Shown here piece by piece: positions 62,065 through 64,000 of a stretch of 64,000 bases of DNA. The stretch's first letter is position 1. Each line of letters opens with the position of its first letter. The notes below the pieces were generated by a model, which was not told where the DNA came from, searched no databases, and worked only from the letters and a program-made list of their open reading frames with translations. A program made the position numbers and the translations under genes. The DNA comes from JAZDFC01 sp043808235 (lineage in GTDB: Bacteria > Bacteroidota > Ignavibacteria > Ignavibacteriales > Melioribacteraceae). The DNA lies in contig JAZDFC010000057.1 of the NCBI GenBank assembly GCA_043808235.1, forward strand, positions 62,001 to 126,000, given 5' to 3'.

Positions 62065-63431
62065 AAAAACTTCTCGTAATAGTTATTCTTTTTGGAATTC
62101 ATAACTTACTTTTTGCTCAGGAAACTGAACCGGATGAATTAATTACAATCACCGGTGATACTCTCGCCGGCAGTCTTGTGAATGAAGAAAATATCCGGGA
62201 AGTAATCGGCAATGTTGTAATTATCCAGGGTGATGTCACAATAACATGCGATATCGCCAAACAATTTTTACAACGAAACGAAGTCGAGCTTATCGGGAAT
62301 GTGGTGTGTGTGCAGGATACCGTTACAATTAAAACAGCAAAAGGATATTATTTCGGGAATAATAGGATTGCAAAAAGCGATGTCGGAGTTTTGCTTGATG
62401 ACGGACGCATGAAGTTAGATGCTGTTCACGGTTACTATTATTTTAATGAGCAGCGAGCATTTTTTTACGAAAAGGTTTGTCTTTACGACAGCATTAACAC
62501 ATTAAAATCAGATACACTTAATTATTATTATGATAACAACAAAGCTGTCGCAATTTCGAATGTTGAGGCGCGGGATACGAGCTCGGTTATTTATGCCGAT
62601 AGTCTCGTGCATTTCCGCGATTCGCTTGTCACTTTTGGATATCATCATGTTCGAATAGTTGATACGACGGACAGTTTAATTATAACAGGTGAATACCTCG
62701 AAGATTTCGGGCAAAAAGATTCAACACGAATTACGGGCGACCCGATATTATTCAGCGTCGATACGGATTCAACCGGCAGGTCAGATACATTATTCATCAA
62801 ATCGAAAGAGTTAATTGCGTTGAAAGACAGCCTTGGCTCAAATTTCATCGCACTCGATTCGGTGAAAATTATTCGGGGTGAATTTGCTTCGGTTAATGAG
62901 CGAACCTATATGTTCAGAAACGAGGATCGTATCTTTACATATAAAAATGAAGATGATAAAATTCCTCCGGTTCTATGGTACGAAAATTCTCAGCTCGTAG
63001 GAGATACAGTTAATATTTTCCTGGTTGAAGATGAACTGGACAGAATTGACATCACTTCGAACGGCACAATCACATCCGAGAATAAAGAATATTATTTCCG
63101 TTACGATCAGGTATCCGGAAATATTATTAAGATATATTTTAGAGGAGGCGATCTTAATTTGACGGAAATTTTTGGAAGTGTGCTAAGCATCTATTATACT
63201 TACGATGATGGTAAGCCTAATGGGTTAATTAAATCCAGTTCAAATAATGCTAAAATCTTTTTTGAAGATAAGAAGGTTGTTGATGTGAGATTATACGGTT
63301 CACCTTCGAGTGAATATCATCCGGAAAATCTTGTAGAAGGGAAGGAGAAGGATTTTACATTACCTTCTTTCCTAATTTTTAATAATAGACCCATAAAAGA
63401 AAAAATGATATCAGAATGGAACAAGCGATAA
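62061..63431 (+). CDS. lptA: LptA/OstA-like LPS transport protein
   Basis: A 456-residue exported protein (signal MKKLLVIVILFGIHNLLFAQ). The first part has OstA-type repeats (GNVVIIQGDVTITCDIAKQF, ELIGNVVCVQDTV), the rest continues beta-rich (NTLKSDTLNYYYDNNKAVAI, GEYLEDFGQKDSTRITGDP). It is more than twice the length of E. coli LptA (185), with several extra OstA-like modules; such long forms occur in this phylum. It overlaps lptC and lptB. Confidence 0.85.
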   Translation: MKKLLVIVILFGIHNLLFAQETEPDELITITGDTLAGSLVNEENIREVIGNVVIIQGDVTITCDIAKQFLQRNEVELIGNVVCVQDTVTIKTAKGYYFGNNRIAKSDVGVLLDDGRMKLDAVHGYYYFNEQRAFFYEKVCLYDSINTLKSDTLNYYYDNNKAVAISNVEARDTSSVIYADSLVHFRDSLVTFGYHHVRIVDTTDSLIITGEYLEDFGQKDSTRITGDPILFSVDTDSTGRSDTLFIKSKELIALKDSLGSNFIALDSVKIIRGEFASVNERTYMFRNEDRIFTYKNEDDKIPPVLWYENSQLVGDTVNIFLVEDELDRIDITSNGTITSENKEYYFRYDQVSGNIIKIYFRGGDLNLTEIFGSVLSIYYTYDDGKPNGLIKSSSNNAKIFFEDKKVVDVRLYGSPSSEYHPENLVEGKEKDFTLPSFLIFNNRPIKEKMISEWNKR

Positions 63432-64000
63432 CAATTAATTCCGAAAACGGCGCTTCCACTTTGCGAAGCGAAGAACTTGTAAAAATTTATAAAAAGAGAA
63501 CGGTAGTAAATAAAGTCTCGGTGCAGGTAACACAAGGCGAAGTAGTTGGATTACTCGGCCCGAATGGTGCGGGGAAAACAACAACATTTTATATGATTGT
63601 GGGAATGATTAAACCTAACGCAGGGCGCGTATTTCTTAATGAAGATCAAATTACAAAAGAGCCGATGTATGCCAGAGCAAAAATGGGAATTGGTTATTTA
63701 CCTCAGGAAGCGTCTGTTTTCAGAAGACTCTCGGTTGAAGATAATATTATGGCTGTGCTGCAAATGTTAAAAATTTCGGGAAAAGAAAGAAAGGAAAGGA
63801 GAGATGGATTAATTGACGAACTTGGATTGAACAATATCCGAAAAAGTCTCGGTATTCAATTAAGCGGCGGTGAAAGAAGACGTACCGAAATTGCACGGGC
63901 GCTTGCGACTAATCCAAAATTTATTCTTCTCGATGAGCCATTCGCAGGAATAGACCCGATAGCCGTTGAAGATATTATGAGCATCGTAAAGAATTTAAAA
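63416..64000 (+). CDS. lptB: LPS export ABC transporter ATP-binding protein LptB (partial)
   Basis: The first 195 codons, cut by the window edge. Starts MEQAITINSENG, Walker A GPNGAGKTTT, Q-loop GIGYLPQEASVF, signature LSGGERRRTEIARALA and Walker B FILLDEPFAGID are all present; the last ~45 residues lie outside. It powers LPS extraction together with LptFG. Start overlaps the end of lptA by 16 bp. Confidence 0.95.
   Translation, partial: MEQAITINSENGASTLRSEELVKIYKKRTVVNKVSVQVTQGEVVGLLGPNGAGKTTTFYMIVGMIKPNAGRVFLNEDQITKEPMYARAKMGIGYLPQEASVFRRLSVEDNIMAVLQMLKISGKERKERRDGLIDELGLNNIRKSLGIQLSGGERRRTEIARALATNPKFILLDEPFAGIDPIAVEDIMSIVKNLK

Overview
The window is a contiguous, gene-dense piece of a low-GC Gram-negative bacterial chromosome. 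It is most consistent with the Bacteroidota/Chlorobi/Ignavibacteriota group, and I would guess Ignavibacteria. The evidence is a full Bat (Bacteroides aerotolerance) operon, Kdo and Lpt genes for lipopolysaccharide, bacillithiol deacetylase BshB1, a soluble transhydrogenase, many TPR proteins, a 31-codon bS22/mS38-like basic peptide, and a TTG-N19-TAnnTTTG promoter in front of the HU gene. Several genes carry clear AAGGAG ribosome binding sites. The taxonomic call is inference; no rRNA gene is present.

Layout. 0.1-5.7 kb: a CBS-less IMPDH/GMP reductase homologue, TPR proteins, two small membrane proteins, HU, a zinc-ribbon/TPR protein, the 31-aa basic peptide and tRNA-Thr. 5.9-11.4 kb: an S41 peptidase, then an accessory patch with a nuclease/helicase gene split by an in-frame TAA, an orphan MNT nucleotidyltransferase, a cold-shock gene, gene-poor repeat-bearing DNA and initiator tRNA-fMet. 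11.5-25.8 kb: recN, two envelope proteins, hemW, a carboxylate symporter, yicC-gmk-rpoZ, a family 4 uracil-DNA glycosylase, dnaB, a DUF1460 protein, an RmlD-like reductase and membrane proteins. 25.9-31.8 kb: gatB, a REP-associated Y1 transposase with palindromic flanks, bshB1, a 3-hydroxyisobutyrate dehydrogenase-like gene, a solo palindromic element, a DASS transporter and a DUF302 protein. 32-39 kb: a PAS-GAF histidine kinase, a broken small gene, a minus-strand cluster of PHP, ATP-grasp and polysaccharide deacetylase genes, and sthA. 39.1-39.4 kb: a REP-like element split by a 119-bp MITE-like insertion. 39.5-50.5 kb: ettA, bacteriohemerythrin and the moxR-DUF58-batABCDE operon. 50.5-58.5 kb: a PIN toxin with a downstream partner, an M48 protease, a VWA lipoprotein, gatC, kdsB, a PLP deaminase, a B12-binding protein, a small membrane protein and an acyltransferase. 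58.5-64 kb: ruvB, kdsA, kdsD, lptC, lptA and the first part of lptB.

How the genes fit together. kdsB, kdsA, kdsD and lptCAB supply Kdo and export lipopolysaccharide. moxR to batE encode an AAA+/VWA/TPR envelope complex. yicC-gmk-rpoZ and UDG-dnaB are ordinary housekeeping groups. Small mobile or palindromic sequences recur between genes and inside the Bat operon, where three junctions are widened by repeat-like DNA and one element lies in frame ahead of the batC signal peptide. The best candidates for something undescribed are the PHP/ATP-grasp/deacetylase cluster, the toxin-first PIN module, the interrupted nuclease-helicase and the repeat families. None of them is proven by sequence alone.
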